A DNA stretch of 64,000 nucleotides from Oxalobacteraceae sp. CFBP 8761 (lineage in GTDB: Bacteria > Pseudomonadota > Gammaproteobacteria > Burkholderiales > Burkholderiaceae_D), in NCBI GenBank assembly GCA_014841595.1, contig JACYUE010000005.1, positions 124,001 through 188,000 of the forward strand, in the 5' to 3' direction. Position numbers and translations under genes: made by a program. Below, one piece after another: positions 9,799 through 20,865 of the stretch. The first letter of the stretch is position 1. Every line of letters begins with the position of its first letter. The notes below the pieces were generated by a model. It worked only from the letters and a program-made list of their open reading frames with translations, did no database searches and was not told where the DNA came from.

Positions 9799-11931
9799 TC
9801 AGGCGTAAGGAATGAAGTCCAGGCCCTTGCCGACCGTCTCGATGACGAGCGCCTGGTTTTCCGGGCTTTCGCTGAACTCGATCACCAGCTGTTCCCGGCC
9901 AAGGCGACCGATTTCCGCCGTCCAGTACAGCAGACCGCCGGCATCGGGCTCGCGATTGAGCACGTTGTCGTACAGCTTGTAGATGAATTCTTCGTTGCTT
10001 GGCGCGGCGCCATACAGCGTGTCGAATTCGGGCGCTTCCATGAAGCCGGCAGCGATCGTGGTCAGCAGCGTGCCGTTATCGAGGTGCTTGGTCCAGAAGC
10101 CCAGGCCACCTTCGTCCGACTCGCGGCCCATGATGGCCTGGTAGAGGCGGAAGATCTTGGCCGAATTGTCGTCGATCGCCTTCCAGCCATCGTTGAACTG
10201 GATGCGCTCGACGTTGAACAGGCCGTCGACTTCGCCATTGGCGCCCGTCACCGAGTAGCCCCAGGTTTCCTTCTTGACGGCGAAGTCGGCGCGTGCGCCG
10301 CCAAACACCACGGTATCGATGCCGACGCCCGCGTCCACGGCAGTGCTGCCCGCATTCATGACGATGGTGTCCGCGTTCGCGGTGCCGGCCTGGTAGCCTG
10401 GGTGCGAGATCGATACGGCAGCCGTGACCTGGCCGGCACGCGCATTGCCGGCCAGGTCCAGCGACGTCACGATCACGTTGTAGTTACCGTTTGGCAGCGG
10501 TTGCGACGTCAGCGACCATGCGCCATTCGCGCCGACCACGGCGGTGCCGATCTTGGTGAAGTCGCCGTCGCGGTACAGTTCGATCGTGGTGCCGGCTTCG
10601 CCGTTGCCGCTGAAGACCGGCTTGTTGCCGCCTGCTGCCATGGCAATATTCACGGTCGGGATCGTCGGCGGGGTGGCGTCGATGTGGAACGTGACGCCGC
10701 TGCTGCCCGTCGAGACGTTGCCGGCCGCATCGGTGGCGGTGGCATACGCGCGGTAGTTCAGGCCATCGGCCAGCGCCACGGTCGAACGGGCGCTCCACAG
10801 GCCATTCGCGTCCGCCGTGGCGGTGGCAATGACCTTCTCGTTGAGATAGACCTTAACCGTCGCATTCGCTTCCGCCGTGCCATTCATGCCCGGCTGGCTG
10901 CCACGCGCATACAGGTAGCCATTCTGCGTCACGGCCATCACTGGCGGCGGTGGCGCCACAGTATCGGTCGCCACGTTGGCGCGCTCGACACGCATGTCGG
11001 CAAACTGCAGCCATTCGACATTGCGCAGCGTATCGGTGCCATCGGCCCCCGTCACCGCCAGCGCGCCATCGGCCAGTGTGGAAAATGCATACCCACCGCG
11101 GTTGCCATTGAAAATTACCGTGTCCGTGCCTTCGCCGCCGTCAATCATGTCGTTCCCTCCGTTGCCCTGCAATGTGTCGTTGAATTGGGTGCCGGTCAGG
11201 ACATCGTCCTTGTAGCTCCCCGTCAGATAGCGTGCGCCCGTCGTGCTGTTGATGCCGAGCTCGCCGCGCAGGCCATCGCCGCCATACAGCCAGTTCAGTG
11301 CCGCGATGTCGTAGGGCTGGTAAGTGCTGTGCCAACCGCCGGCGCTGGTGTACGACATGATCGTATTGCTCGTGTTGTCTTCGCTGTCGGGCAGCACGGC
11401 CAGGCTGTCATCACCGGGTTCCGGGAACGGGTGCTTCAGGCCAAGGGCATGGCCCAGTTCGTGCAGCAGGGTCTCGTAACCCTGGCCGCCGACCGTCAGG
11501 TCCTGGGTCATCGCGCGCCACTCGGTGTTGTCCAGGTAGACGTAGGCATTGGCGTTGTACGCGGTCAGCGTGGTCTCGGTGCCGCTACGCTGCGACAACC
11601 AGCTGTTCAGGCCCGTCGTGTAGGCGCCATCCAGGTTCAGATTGGCCAGATGAAACTGGGCGCTCGCGCCGGACATCGTTTCCTGAAACTGGATCCCCGT
11701 CACTTGCTGCAGATAATTGAACGCCGTCCGTGCATTGGCTTGCTGGGAGACGCTGAACGTTTCCTGGCCCGTCCGGCCGCTTTCATTGCCCGATGTGGTC
11801 GAGAACGTATAGAACAGCACGTTGGCGTTGTTATTGCTGAGGAAGTTCCAGTCGGGTCCCTTGTCCAGCAAGGCGTCGATATGGTTCAGTCCGGTAAGCG
11901 GGGTGACGGTAATGTCGGAAGGAGTTGCCAT
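9799..11931 (-). CDS. M10 (serralysin-like) metalloprotease with RTX, Ig-like and DUF4214 parts
   Basis: 710 residues. The catalytic domain has the metzincin zinc motif HELGHALGLKH at 157-167 and the Met-turn SNTIMSYT with M192 and Y194. An RTX-like calcium-binding stretch follows at about 238-270 (LTGTQFNDTL, GNGGNDMIDGGEGTD). Two bacterial Ig-like repeats lie at about 325-510 (each with the DxAGN motif, for example ATDAAGNVS and LDLAGNARA). The C-terminus from about 592 is DUF4214 (GRESDEGGLGFW, NREPDAGGLLYW), a module common at the end of large secreted proteins. There is no N-terminal signal peptide, which fits type I secretion, but no T1SS genes are in the window. It should be an extracellular protease. 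No clear Shine-Dalgarno precedes the ATG; the 158 bp upstream are AT-rich. Confidence 0.9.
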   Translation of the reverse strand: MATPSDITVTPLTGLNHIDALLDKGPDWNFLSNNNANVLFYTFSTTSGNESGRTGQETFSVSQQANARTAFNYLQQVTGIQFQETMSGASAQFHLANLNLDGAYTTGLNSWLSQRSGTETTLTAYNANAYVYLDNTEWRAMTQDLTVGGQGYETLLHELGHALGLKHPFPEPGDDSLAVLPDSEDNTSNTIMSYTSAGGWHSTYQPYDIAALNWLYGGDGLRGELGINSTTGARYLTGSYKDDVLTGTQFNDTLQGNGGNDMIDGGEGTDTVIFNGNRGGYAFSTLADGALAVTGADGTDTLRNVEWLQFADMRVERANVATDTVAPPPPVMAVTQNGYLYARGSQPGMNGTAEANATVKVYLNEKVIATATADANGLWSARSTVALADGLNYRAYATATDAAGNVSTGSSGVTFHIDATPPTIPTVNIAMAAGGNKPVFSGNGEAGTTIELYRDGDFTKIGTAVVGANGAWSLTSQPLPNGNYNVIVTSLDLAGNARAGQVTAAVSISHPGYQAGTANADTIVMNAGSTAVDAGVGIDTVVFGGARADFAVKKETWGYSVTGANGEVDGLFNVERIQFNDGWKAIDDNSAKIFRLYQAIMGRESDEGGLGFWTKHLDNGTLLTTIAAGFMEAPEFDTLYGAAPSNEEFIYKLYDNVLNREPDAGGLLYWTAEIGRLGREQLVIEFSESPENQALVIETVGKGLDFIPYA

Positions 11932-12090
11932 GAATCAGTCAATAATCGTTGCAGCAAGGTAAATGCCGTGGGAATTTAGATATCAAAATCTCGTTATTCC
12001 GGCAAGTATTTCTTGCTCGACACTTGAAGTCAAATAGCATTTCAATCGTGCGCACGACTTGCCGATCCATCAAGGCTTGCGCACAACGGT

Positions 12091-14160
12091 TTACTCCGGA
12101 ACCGGCCTCGGCGTTGCCAACAAGGCTTTCAAACTTGCCAATCTTGCCTTTGGACTCAGGATTTCCGATTCCATCGGCGCGGCCTCGCCAACGTCCAGCG
12201 CCATTTCCTTGATGAAGCGCGACGGGTCGCAATTGACCAGCTCACCGGCGCGTTTGCGCCGCTTGCACCAGCTCACGTGCAGCGTGCGCTGGGCGCGCGT
12301 GATGCCCACGTACATCAGGCGCCGCTCTTCCTGGATACGCGCCGAGATCGTTTCGATGGAGGCATCCGGGTCGCCCTTGTGCGGCAGGATGCCCTCTTCC
12401 ACGCCGACCAGGTACACGTGCGGATACTCCAGCCCTTTCGACGCGTGCAGCGTCGACATGCGCACGGCATCCTGCTCCTCGTCCTGGCCTTCGAGCATCG
12501 ACATCAGCGCCACCATCTGCGTCAGTTCGAGCAGGTTCTTTTCTTCGCCATCGCGGTCGCGTCCGCCGCGGCCGCGGTCTTTGAGCCAGTTGGTAAATTC
12601 GAGCACGTTCTGCCATTTGGCCTGGGCTGCGCGGTCGTCGAAACCCTCGTACAGGTAATGCTCGTAATTCATTTCCTTCATCATGTCGTCGAGCACCTCG
12701 GCCGCATGGTCGCCGGCGCCCAGCGGGCCGGGCCGCGTCGCGCGGTCTTCCAGCTCGCTGATGAAATGGCAAAAGTTGCGCACCGACCCCAGTTGCCGTT
12801 CGGCCAGCTTGGCTTCGATGCCGCCCTTGCGCGCCGCCTCGAACAGCGAGCAATTCCACTGCTTCGAGAATTCGCCCAGCACTTCCAGCGTGGCCATGCC
12901 GACACCGCGCTTGGGCGTCGTGATGGCGCGGATGAAGGCCGGGTCGTCGTCCTGGTTGGCGATCAGGCGCAGGTAGGCAATGATGTCCTTGATCTCGGCC
13001 TTGTCGAAGAAACTCTGGCCACCCGACATCGTGTACGGGATGCGCTCCTTGCGCAGCGCCTGCTCCATCACGCGCGCCTGGTGGTTGCCGCGGTACAGGA
13101 TGGCGAAATCGGACCAGTTGTTCTTGCGCTGAAAGTGCTCGGACGAAATCAGCATCGCGATCTGGTCGGCTTCCTGGTCGTCGTTCTGCATGCCCATCAC
13201 CTTGATCGGCTCGCCCAGGCCGTGCTCGGACCAGAGCGACTTCTCGAAGATTTTCGGGTTGTTGCCGATCACGGCATTGGCTGCCTGCAGGATGCGGGTC
13301 GTGGAGCGGTAGTTCTGCTCGAGCTTGATCACGCGCAGGTCGGGGAAATCGACCTGCAGCGTTTTCAGGTTCTCGACCGAGGCGCCGCGCCAGGCATAGA
13401 TCGCCTGGTCATCGTCGCCCACGGCGGTAAACATCGGCTTCTTGCCCAGGCCCGTCACCAGGAGCTTGACCAGCTCGTACTGGCAGGTATTCGTGTCCTG
13501 GTATTCGTCCATCAACAGGTAGCGCAGGCGGCGCTGCCAGCGGTCGCGGATCGGCTCGTTGTTGCGGAACAGTTCCACCGGCAGGCGGATCAGGTCGTCG
13601 AAGTCGACCGCCTGATAGGCCTGCAGCGTGGCCACATAGCTGCGGTACACGCGCCCGGCCTGGGCCTCGTCTTCATCGCGCGCGGCCTTGATCGCGTCTT
13701 CCGGGTCGACCAGGCCGTTCTTCCACAGCGAAATCGTGTTCTGGATGCGGCGGATTTCCTGTTTGTCGGTACTCAGCGCCAGGTCGGACACGATCGTGTA
13801 GCAGTCGTCGCTGTCCATGATCGAAAACTTGTCTTTCAGCCCCACGCCAGCCGCTTCCTGGCGCAGGATGCGCACCCCAAGCGAGTGGAAGGTCGACACG
13901 GTCAGTTGCTTGGCCTGCTTCGGCTGCTTGAGCAGCTTGGCGATACGCTCCTGCATCTCGAGCGCCGCCTTGTTGGTAAAGGTCAGGGCGGCAATCGTGC
14001 GTGGATCGTAGCCGCAGTGCTCGATCATGTAGGCGATCTTCTGCGTGATCACGCGCGTCTTGCCGGACCCGGCGCCAGCGAGCACCAGGCAAGGGCCGTC
14101 CAGATACAGCGCGGCTTCGCTCTGCGGCCCGTTGAGGCCGAACTTTGGTGCGTTTGACAT
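12091..14160 (-). CDS. rep: ATP-dependent DNA helicase Rep (UvrD/Rep superfamily 1A)
   Basis: 689 residues from MSNAPKFGLNGPQSEAALYL; the usual Rep N-terminus is N-P-Q-x-E-A-A, so this start is preferred to the frame-open extension to 14592. Walker A is GAGSGKT near residue 30, with motif Ia ALTFTNKAALEMQERI, motif II DEYQDTN, motif III VGDDDQAIYAWRGA, motif IV QNYRSTTRIL, and motifs V/VI STLHASKGLEYPHV and GITRAQRTLHVSW. It is a 3'-5' translocating helicase that helps replication forks past obstacles. Length matches E. coli Rep (673). Rep and not UvrD is favoured by the compact length and the end LASLKALLATPR. The neighbouring genes are unrelated to it. Confidence 0.93.
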   Translation of the reverse strand: MSNAPKFGLNGPQSEAALYLDGPCLVLAGAGSGKTRVITQKIAYMIEHCGYDPRTIAALTFTNKAALEMQERIAKLLKQPKQAKQLTVSTFHSLGVRILRQEAAGVGLKDKFSIMDSDDCYTIVSDLALSTDKQEIRRIQNTISLWKNGLVDPEDAIKAARDEDEAQAGRVYRSYVATLQAYQAVDFDDLIRLPVELFRNNEPIRDRWQRRLRYLLMDEYQDTNTCQYELVKLLVTGLGKKPMFTAVGDDDQAIYAWRGASVENLKTLQVDFPDLRVIKLEQNYRSTTRILQAANAVIGNNPKIFEKSLWSEHGLGEPIKVMGMQNDDQEADQIAMLISSEHFQRKNNWSDFAILYRGNHQARVMEQALRKERIPYTMSGGQSFFDKAEIKDIIAYLRLIANQDDDPAFIRAITTPKRGVGMATLEVLGEFSKQWNCSLFEAARKGGIEAKLAERQLGSVRNFCHFISELEDRATRPGPLGAGDHAAEVLDDMMKEMNYEHYLYEGFDDRAAQAKWQNVLEFTNWLKDRGRGGRDRDGEEKNLLELTQMVALMSMLEGQDEEQDAVRMSTLHASKGLEYPHVYLVGVEEGILPHKGDPDASIETISARIQEERRLMYVGITRAQRTLHVSWCKRRKRAGELVNCDPSRFIKEMALDVGEAAPMESEILSPKARLASLKALLATPRPVPE

Positions 14161-14377
14161 GGGGAAGTTTTCGGTGGAACAGAGAGCGATTGTAACAATC
14201 TGGCGGGCGCAGCGGGCGATGGCGCGTTGCAGGCCAGGCCGGATTGCAACAAGCCGCAGTCCGGCTTTGCTGCCCGGCATCCTCCTGCGAGTCAGCCGGG
14301 GATCGGGTACCATGCGACCTTTGCCAGCGAGACGCCAAACGCGACGCTGCAGCCCCATTTTTCTGGAAATCTGCCAC

Positions 14378-14863
14378 ATGAAATTCGAACATCTCGTCGA
14401 AATCAACGATCCGATGAACCCGCTGCTCGACACGCTCACCCGCGAGCAGTTGTGGCACGGCCTGGTGCTGCGCGCCGAGCAGCCAAAACTGTTCATTCCG
14501 CACCTGGACGCCTGCGACATTCTCGAGCGCGACGCCGGCGTCATGCGTCGCCGCCTGACCTTCGGTCCGCTGGTAATCGAAGACAAGGTCACCCTGACCC
14601 CGCTGCAGGAAGTGCATTACGACGTGCCGGCCCAGGGCGACATCGCCGCCTCGACGCTGCGCATGGTGATCGAGGCGCCCACCAGCGCCATGCTGCTGGT
14701 GCGCTTCTGCTACGACGACGGCATGGGCGAACACGTCGACCAGGCCAATGCGATGTACGACGAATTCAAGAAGTCGGCGTACGAAGAAGCCGACATCGAC
14801 ACCGTGCGTGTCCTGCGCCAGCTGGCCGGCCAGGGCAAGCTGGCCACCACGCTGCTCAACTGA
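14378..14863 (+). CDS. DUF1857 / SRPBCC-like small protein
   Basis: 161 residues beginning MKFEHLVEINDPMNPLLDTL. The pattern (LTREQLWHGLVLRAEQPKLF, then LTPLQEVHYDVPA and ASTLRMVIEAP) is that of the DUF1857 (AtaL-like) family, which has the START/SRPBCC helix-grip fold with a hydrophobic cavity. Its ligand is unknown. It has no signal peptide, so it is cytoplasmic. It is transcribed divergently from rep with 217 bp between, and converges on the dihydrolipoyl-dehydrogenase-like gene. The family call is reasonably sure; any role in binding or modifying a lipid or aromatic compound would be a guess. Confidence 0.75.
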   Translation: MKFEHLVEINDPMNPLLDTLTREQLWHGLVLRAEQPKLFIPHLDACDILERDAGVMRRRLTFGPLVIEDKVTLTPLQEVHYDVPAQGDIAASTLRMVIEAPTSAMLLVRFCYDDGMGEHVDQANAMYDEFKKSAYEEADIDTVRVLRQLAGQGKLATTLLN

Positions 14864-14893
14864 TCCGGCGGTCCGGCGATTCGGCGGCGCGGT

Positions 14894-16333
14894 CTACAGA
14901 CCCGGCTGGGAGTCGGCTGCGAGGGTGCTGCTCTCGCCCTGCGCCAGGTTGGTGGCCAGGTCGCGCAGTGCAGTGCGTACGCCTTCTTCGATGACCGGAT
15001 GGTAGAACGGCATCTCCAGCATCTGGTCGACCGTCATGCGCATCTGGCATGCCCATGACAGCAGGTGGGCCAGGTGTTCGGCACGCGGCGCGATCATCTC
15101 GGCGCCCAGGAACAGGCGCGAGCCGTACTCGGCATACACCCGCAGCATCCCCTTGTTCTGCAACATAACGCGGCTGCGGCCCTGGTTCTCGAACGACACG
15201 CTGCCCACGGCGAACTTGGGTTGGCCGCTCGCGCACAGGGCCCGGTAACTCTTGCCCAGCGTGGCAATATTCGGCTCGGTGAACGCCACCGCGATCGGCG
15301 TGCGGCGCAGGCCCGGGCGCACGTCGGGGTAACGGCCCGCATTGTCGCCGGCGATCTTGCCGTGATCGGCCGCGTCGTGCAGCAGCGGGCGCTCATTGTT
15401 GGCGTCGCCCGCGATGAAAATCGGGCTGGTGCCGCACTGCATGGTGCGCACGTCGAAGGTCGGGATGCCGTCGGCGCCCCGCTCCAGGCCGGTCAGCTCG
15501 AGGCCCAAGTCATGCACGTTCGGCGTGCGCCCGGCCGCCATCAGCACGTACTGGAAGCGTTCGGTGCTTTCCTTGCCCAGCGCGTCGCGCACGCGCAGGA
15601 CGACCTCGTCGCCCTCCTGCACCGCACCCATGATTTCGCTCTGGAACGCGATGTCGACTTCCTCGCCCAGCACGCGCGCAGCGCAGCGCAGTACTTCGGG
15701 GTCGCTGATGTTGGCGATGGAGCCGCCGCGCGCGTAGAAACGCACACGCACGCCGAGGCGGCTCAGCGCCTGACCCAGTTCGAGGCCGATCACGCCGGTG
15801 CCGATCACGGCCACCGAAGCGGGCAGGTCGTTCCAGTAGAACACGTCGTCGCTGGTGACGATGCCAGGACCGACGTTCTCGAGCTGCGGCAGGCGCAGCG
15901 GCGTCGAACCGGTGGCGATGACGACGCGCCCGGCGTGGATCTCGGTATGGTCGTCGACTTGCAGCGTGCACGGGCCGGTAAACCGCGCGTGGCCTTGCAG
16001 GCGGTCCTGGACGGGGATGGCTTCCACGGCCTCGAGCACGAAACCGACGAAACGGTCGCGTTCGCGCTGGACGCGCGCCATGACGGCCGGGCCATCGATC
16101 CGCACCTCGCCGGCATGCACGCCGAACGGACCGGACGTGTGCAGCGCATGCGCCGCCTCTGCCGCGGCAATCAGGAGCTTGCTTGGCATGCAGCCGACCC
16201 GGGCGCAGGTGGTGCCGTAATGCGCACCCTCGATGACTACGGTGCGCGCGCCCTGCGCCCTGGCGGCACGATAGGCCGTCATGCCGGCGGTGCCCGTGCC
16301 GATGACGGCAACATCCACGTTCAGTTGTTTCAT
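14894..16333 (-). CDS. Dihydrolipoyl dehydrogenase-like flavoprotein disulfide reductase
   Basis: 479 residues, pyridine nucleotide-disulfide oxidoreductase class I. FAD motif GTGTAG at 12-17; redox disulfide C43/C48 in TCARVGCMPSK; NAD-binding motif GTGVIG; second FAD contact FIAGDANNE. The C-terminal dimerisation domain carries FYHPVIEEG with H445 and a Glu in the place of the catalytic His-Glu pair (canonical Lpd has HAHPTxSE). The reaction would be NAD+-linked oxidation of a dithiol. No E1/E2 subunits of a 2-oxoacid dehydrogenase are nearby, so this is probably not the Lpd of PDH or OGDH; a stand-alone lipoamide, soluble transhydrogenase-like or other disulfide reductase is possible. The gene stands alone, with its upstream region facing the PEP-CTERM gene. 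Confidence 0.8.
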   Translation of the reverse strand: MKQLNVDVAVIGTGTAGMTAYRAARAQGARTVVIEGAHYGTTCARVGCMPSKLLIAAAEAAHALHTSGPFGVHAGEVRIDGPAVMARVQRERDRFVGFVLEAVEAIPVQDRLQGHARFTGPCTLQVDDHTEIHAGRVVIATGSTPLRLPQLENVGPGIVTSDDVFYWNDLPASVAVIGTGVIGLELGQALSRLGVRVRFYARGGSIANISDPEVLRCAARVLGEEVDIAFQSEIMGAVQEGDEVVLRVRDALGKESTERFQYVLMAAGRTPNVHDLGLELTGLERGADGIPTFDVRTMQCGTSPIFIAGDANNERPLLHDAADHGKIAGDNAGRYPDVRPGLRRTPIAVAFTEPNIATLGKSYRALCASGQPKFAVGSVSFENQGRSRVMLQNKGMLRVYAEYGSRLFLGAEMIAPRAEHLAHLLSWACQMRMTVDQMLEMPFYHPVIEEGVRTALRDLATNLAQGESSTLAADSQPGL

Positions 16334-16587
16334 GGTGCTCTTTCGCTGTTGACAGGCAAAACCATACGCTATTTCACGCCACTGGGGGCAGCACGAACCG
16401 ATTCAGGATGCCATTGAGCACCAGGGTTTTTCACATCCATGCCGAGTGTATGTCGATAAATATTACATACTTTAAGTTAACAATTTTACTTCGGAAATTT
16501 TAGGTATAAGAATCAACTACCTACGACGATCTGTAAATACGGCACGATACTTGCTGCTCTTTCAGGTTCACCCACCAAGGAGATCCC

Positions 16588-17168
16588 ATGTCACTTGCTT
16601 CCTTCAGCAAACTGCTTGTTAGCCTGTCGCTGTTCGCTTGCGCTTCCGTATTCGCCGCGCCGCTGGTTGTCAATGTTGCCGGAATCCAGAGCCAGGGTGA
16701 GATCGGCGATTCCGGCAATACCGTATTGACGTATAACGTTGGCGCCAATTCGGTCATTACCAGCGTCGCCTACTCGTTCAATCTGACGGCGTTCTCGCCG
16801 AGCTGGCTGACCGAAATCGGCCTGGCGTTCACCGACTCGGACAGCCTTGACGGCGTCGCCTTCAACCCGGGTCTCGGCAATAACAGTCCTGGCACTGCGA
16901 GCTACGCCGGCTTTGGCGATCTGGTCGACCTTGGCCTGGATTTCGCGGTCGGCGCCGACGGCATCCTGCGCCTGGAATTCTATGAAGACTTTGATGACTT
17001 CGCCGGCGTCGATGGCGTCTGGAACTTCGGCACCATCACGTTTGGCATCGAACCCGTCAACGTGGAAGTGCCGGAACCGGCCAGCGGCCTGCTGCTGGGC
17101 GCAGGCCTGGCCATGATGGGCTACGCAAACCGTCGCCGCCAGGCGGCGCGCAAGGCTGCCAGCGCGGC

Positions 17169-17172
<4 letters not shown>
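16588..17172 (+). CDS. PEP-CTERM sorting domain protein
   Basis: 194 residues. Signal peptide MSLASFSKLLVSLSLFACAS through VFAAP; the C-terminal sorting signal starts with VPEP at 161-164, followed by a hydrophobic helix (about 167-180) and the basic end RRRQAARK. This is the substrate signature for exosortase (EpsH/XrtA type), which processes and exports proteins with exopolysaccharide. The middle is a beta-rich, acidic domain rich in Gly/Asp with no recognisable enzyme motif. AAGGAGA lies 5 bases upstream of the ATG. The 254 bp upstream (16334-16587) are strikingly AT-rich and should hold the promoter; I could not fix -35/-10 elements. No exosortase lies in the window. Its stop codon overlaps that of priA in a shared TTAA. 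Confidence 0.88.
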
Positions 17173-19202
<2,030 letters not shown>

Positions 19203-19244
19203 TCTGGACCCTGTGCAAATCTGTGGAGAACTTTGTGAATAGCC

Positions 19245-19258
19245 GGGGACTTGACCCC
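19245..19258. repeat. Solitary REP-like palindrome
   Basis: GGGGACTTGACCCC, an imperfect palindrome of the GGGGTCAAGTCCCC type often scattered in proteobacterial genomes with RAYT transposases. It sits 43 bp upstream of the priA start and just beside a DnaA-box-like site. It resembles but is not the same as the GGGTCAGAGTC motif flanking the RAYT at 52.9 kb. Confidence 0.45.
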
Positions 19259-19387
19259 ATCAAAGGTTTACGTTAGATCAAGTCTGGAACGATAATTCCC
19301 CAACTCAAGACAATTTTAGTCTTTGTAATCAATGACTTGAAAAATCCGCCAAAAACCTGTTAACAACCTTGACCGCATTCGGCTGCT

Positions 19388-19396
19388 TGTGCATAA
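19388..19396 (-). promoter_or_regulatory. Exact-consensus DnaA box
   Basis: TTATGCACA read on the minus strand, a full match to TTATNCACA. It is the best of six same-orientation sites in the hemE-priA gap and lies directly after the most AT-rich stretch (19261-19380). Confidence 0.5.
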
Positions 19397-19751
19397 CTCT
19401 GCAATTTTCCGTGGAAAACTCGCTGCGTTGCGTCATACAGTTAAGGCAATACATGAAGTTTCACGCTAAGTCCCGGTAAACCAAGTACTTTTCCCCACGC
19501 TGGCAGCGCCTGTTGATAACTTTGTGAACAAGGCCCCGAATGGCGCCGAATTCTCTTGAACAACGTTCATGGGCAAGACAGCCAGATTGCATAACGTCGG
19601 TAAAAAACGCTTATGAATCATTTACTTACGAGTAAACGCGAAAAGCCGAGATGTCCACAGGAAGGTTTATCGGATTTGCGGAAGTTGTGAACAAGTGATG
19701 ATGTCGGCTTGCAATCGTGCTCTCGCGAAACGAGTGCAAGCCGTGACGGGA

Positions 19752-20834
19752 TTACTGAGCGCGCTGCTTGCGGCTGAAGCTGTGCACCGCCTCGACCATC
19801 GCAGTGACCGATTCCGGCGGGGTAAATTGCGAGATGCCATGGCCCAGGTTGAACACGTGACCGTGGCCATTCGATGGCGTGCCATAGGCCGTCAGCGAGC
19901 GCTCGACTTCCGCTGCGATCTGCTCCGGGGCGGCAAACAGGATCGCCGGGTCGAGGTTGCCCTGCAGCGCCACGCGGTCGCCGACCAGCGCACGGGCCGT
20001 GCCCAGATTCACGGTCCAGTCCAGCCCCAGCGCATCGGCGCCGATATCGGCCATCTGGTCGAGCCAGATGCCGCCACCCTTGGTGAACACGACGGCCGGG
20101 ATGCGCACGCCATCCTTTTCGCGCTGCAGGCCGGCCAGGATCTGCTGCATGTAGTGCAGCGAGAAGGTCTGGTAGGCGCCATCGGCCAGCGCCCCGCCCC
20201 ACGAATCGAAGATCATCACGGCTTGCGCGCCGGCGTCGATCTGCGCGTTCAGGTACGCCGTGACCGCCTTGGCATTGATGTCGAGGATGCGGTGCATCAG
20301 GTCCGGCCGGCTGTACAGCATCTTCTTGACCGTGTGGAACTCGCGCGAACCGGCGCCTTCGACCATATAGCAGGCCAGCGTCCACGGGCTGCCCGAGAAA
20401 CCGATCAGCGGCACGCGGCCGTTGATGGCGCCGCGGATCTGCGTGACGGCCTTGAACACGTAGTCGAGCGAGGCCATGTCGGGCACTTCCAGCGCGTGGA
20501 CCTGCTCTTCGGTACGCAGTGGACGCTCGAACTTCGGCCCCTCGCCATCGGCGAAATACAGGCCCAGGCCCATCGCGTCCGGCACGGTCAGGATGTCCGA
20601 GAACAGGATCGACGCGTCCAGCGGGAAGCGGTCGAGCGGCTGCAGCGTGACTTCGGTAGCGTAATCGGGATTTTTTGCCAGGCCCAGGAACGAGCCGGCG
20701 CGCGCGCGGGTGGCGCGGTATTCCGGCAGATAGCGGCCCGCCTGGCGCATCAGCCAGACCGGGGTGTAGTCGGTCGGCTGGCGCAGCAGCGCACGCAGGA
20801 AGGTGTCGTTCTGGAGCGGGGCAAATTGTGGCAT
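19752..20834 (-). CDS. hemE: Uroporphyrinogen decarboxylase
   Basis: 360 residues from [17 protein letters not shown]; ATGs three codons (20843) and further upstream are alternative starts, but the length then exceeds the usual 354-360. Family signatures are [14 protein letters not shown] near the N-terminus (substrate-binding Arg), [13 protein letters not shown] with the catalytic Asp, [16 protein letters not shown], and the C-terminal [13 protein letters not shown]. It decarboxylates the four acetate side chains of uroporphyrinogen III to coproporphyrinogen III in cytoplasmic haem synthesis. It is transcribed divergently from the S9 peptidase gene; a TATAGT-like element in the shared region could serve hemE. 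The 549-bp gap downstream contains the DnaA-box cluster. Confidence 0.97.
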   Translation of the reverse strand: MPQFAPLQNDTFLRALLRQPTDYTPVWLMRQAGRYLPEYRATRARAGSFLGLAKNPDYATEVTLQPLDRFPLDASILFSDILTVPDAMGLGLYFADGEGPKFERPLRTEEQVHALEVPDMASLDYVFKAVTQIRGAINGRVPLIGFSGSPWTLACYMVEGAGSREFHTVKKMLYSRPDLMHRILDINAKAVTAYLNAQIDAGAQAVMIFDSWGGALADGAYQTFSLHYMQQILAGLQREKDGVRIPAVVFTKGGGIWLDQMADIGADALGLDWTVNLGTARALVGDRVALQGNLDPAILFAAPEQIAAEVERSLTAYGTPSNGHGHVFNLGHGISQFTPPESVTAMVEAVHSFSRKQRAQ

Positions 20835-20865
20835 GGGAGGCATCGGTTTGATAGGCAGACGCCTA

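Larger units (their letters stand above)
19203..19751. promoter_or_regulatory. AT-rich gene-free gap with clustered DnaA-box-like sites (possible origin or DnaA-binding region)
   Basis: 549 bp between hemE and priA with no credible gene. Bases 19261-19380 are about 37-38% G+C by hand count, against well over 60% in the flanking genes. Sites matching TGTGNATAA (the complement of the DnaA box TTATNCACA) lie at 19388-19396 (exact) and, with one mismatch each, at 19222-19230, 19234-19242, 19511-19519, 19523-19531 and 19686-19694. All six have the same orientation, and two pairs share a 12-bp start-to-start spacing. A 6-bp palindrome (TTTACT/AGTAAA) lies at 19621-19636. The region could be an origin, a DnaA titration site or a DnaA-controlled promoter for priA. 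The assignment is inference from motif density. Confidence 0.5.

Noticed and set aside
12277..14157. 626-codon plus-strand open frame across rep
   Set aside because: Antisense shadow; Rep helicase motifs are complete on the other strand.
16441..16515. Sigma-70 promoter for the PEP-CTERM gene (TTTACT ... TATAAG)
   Set aside because: Spacing is 14 bp, too short for a credible promoter; other pairings gave 22 bp.
19618..19751. Possible small gene in the hemE-priA gap
   Set aside because: The frame there is a continuation of a shadow inside hemE; no ribosome site, no coding-like composition, and the gap is AT-rich with stop codons in other frames.
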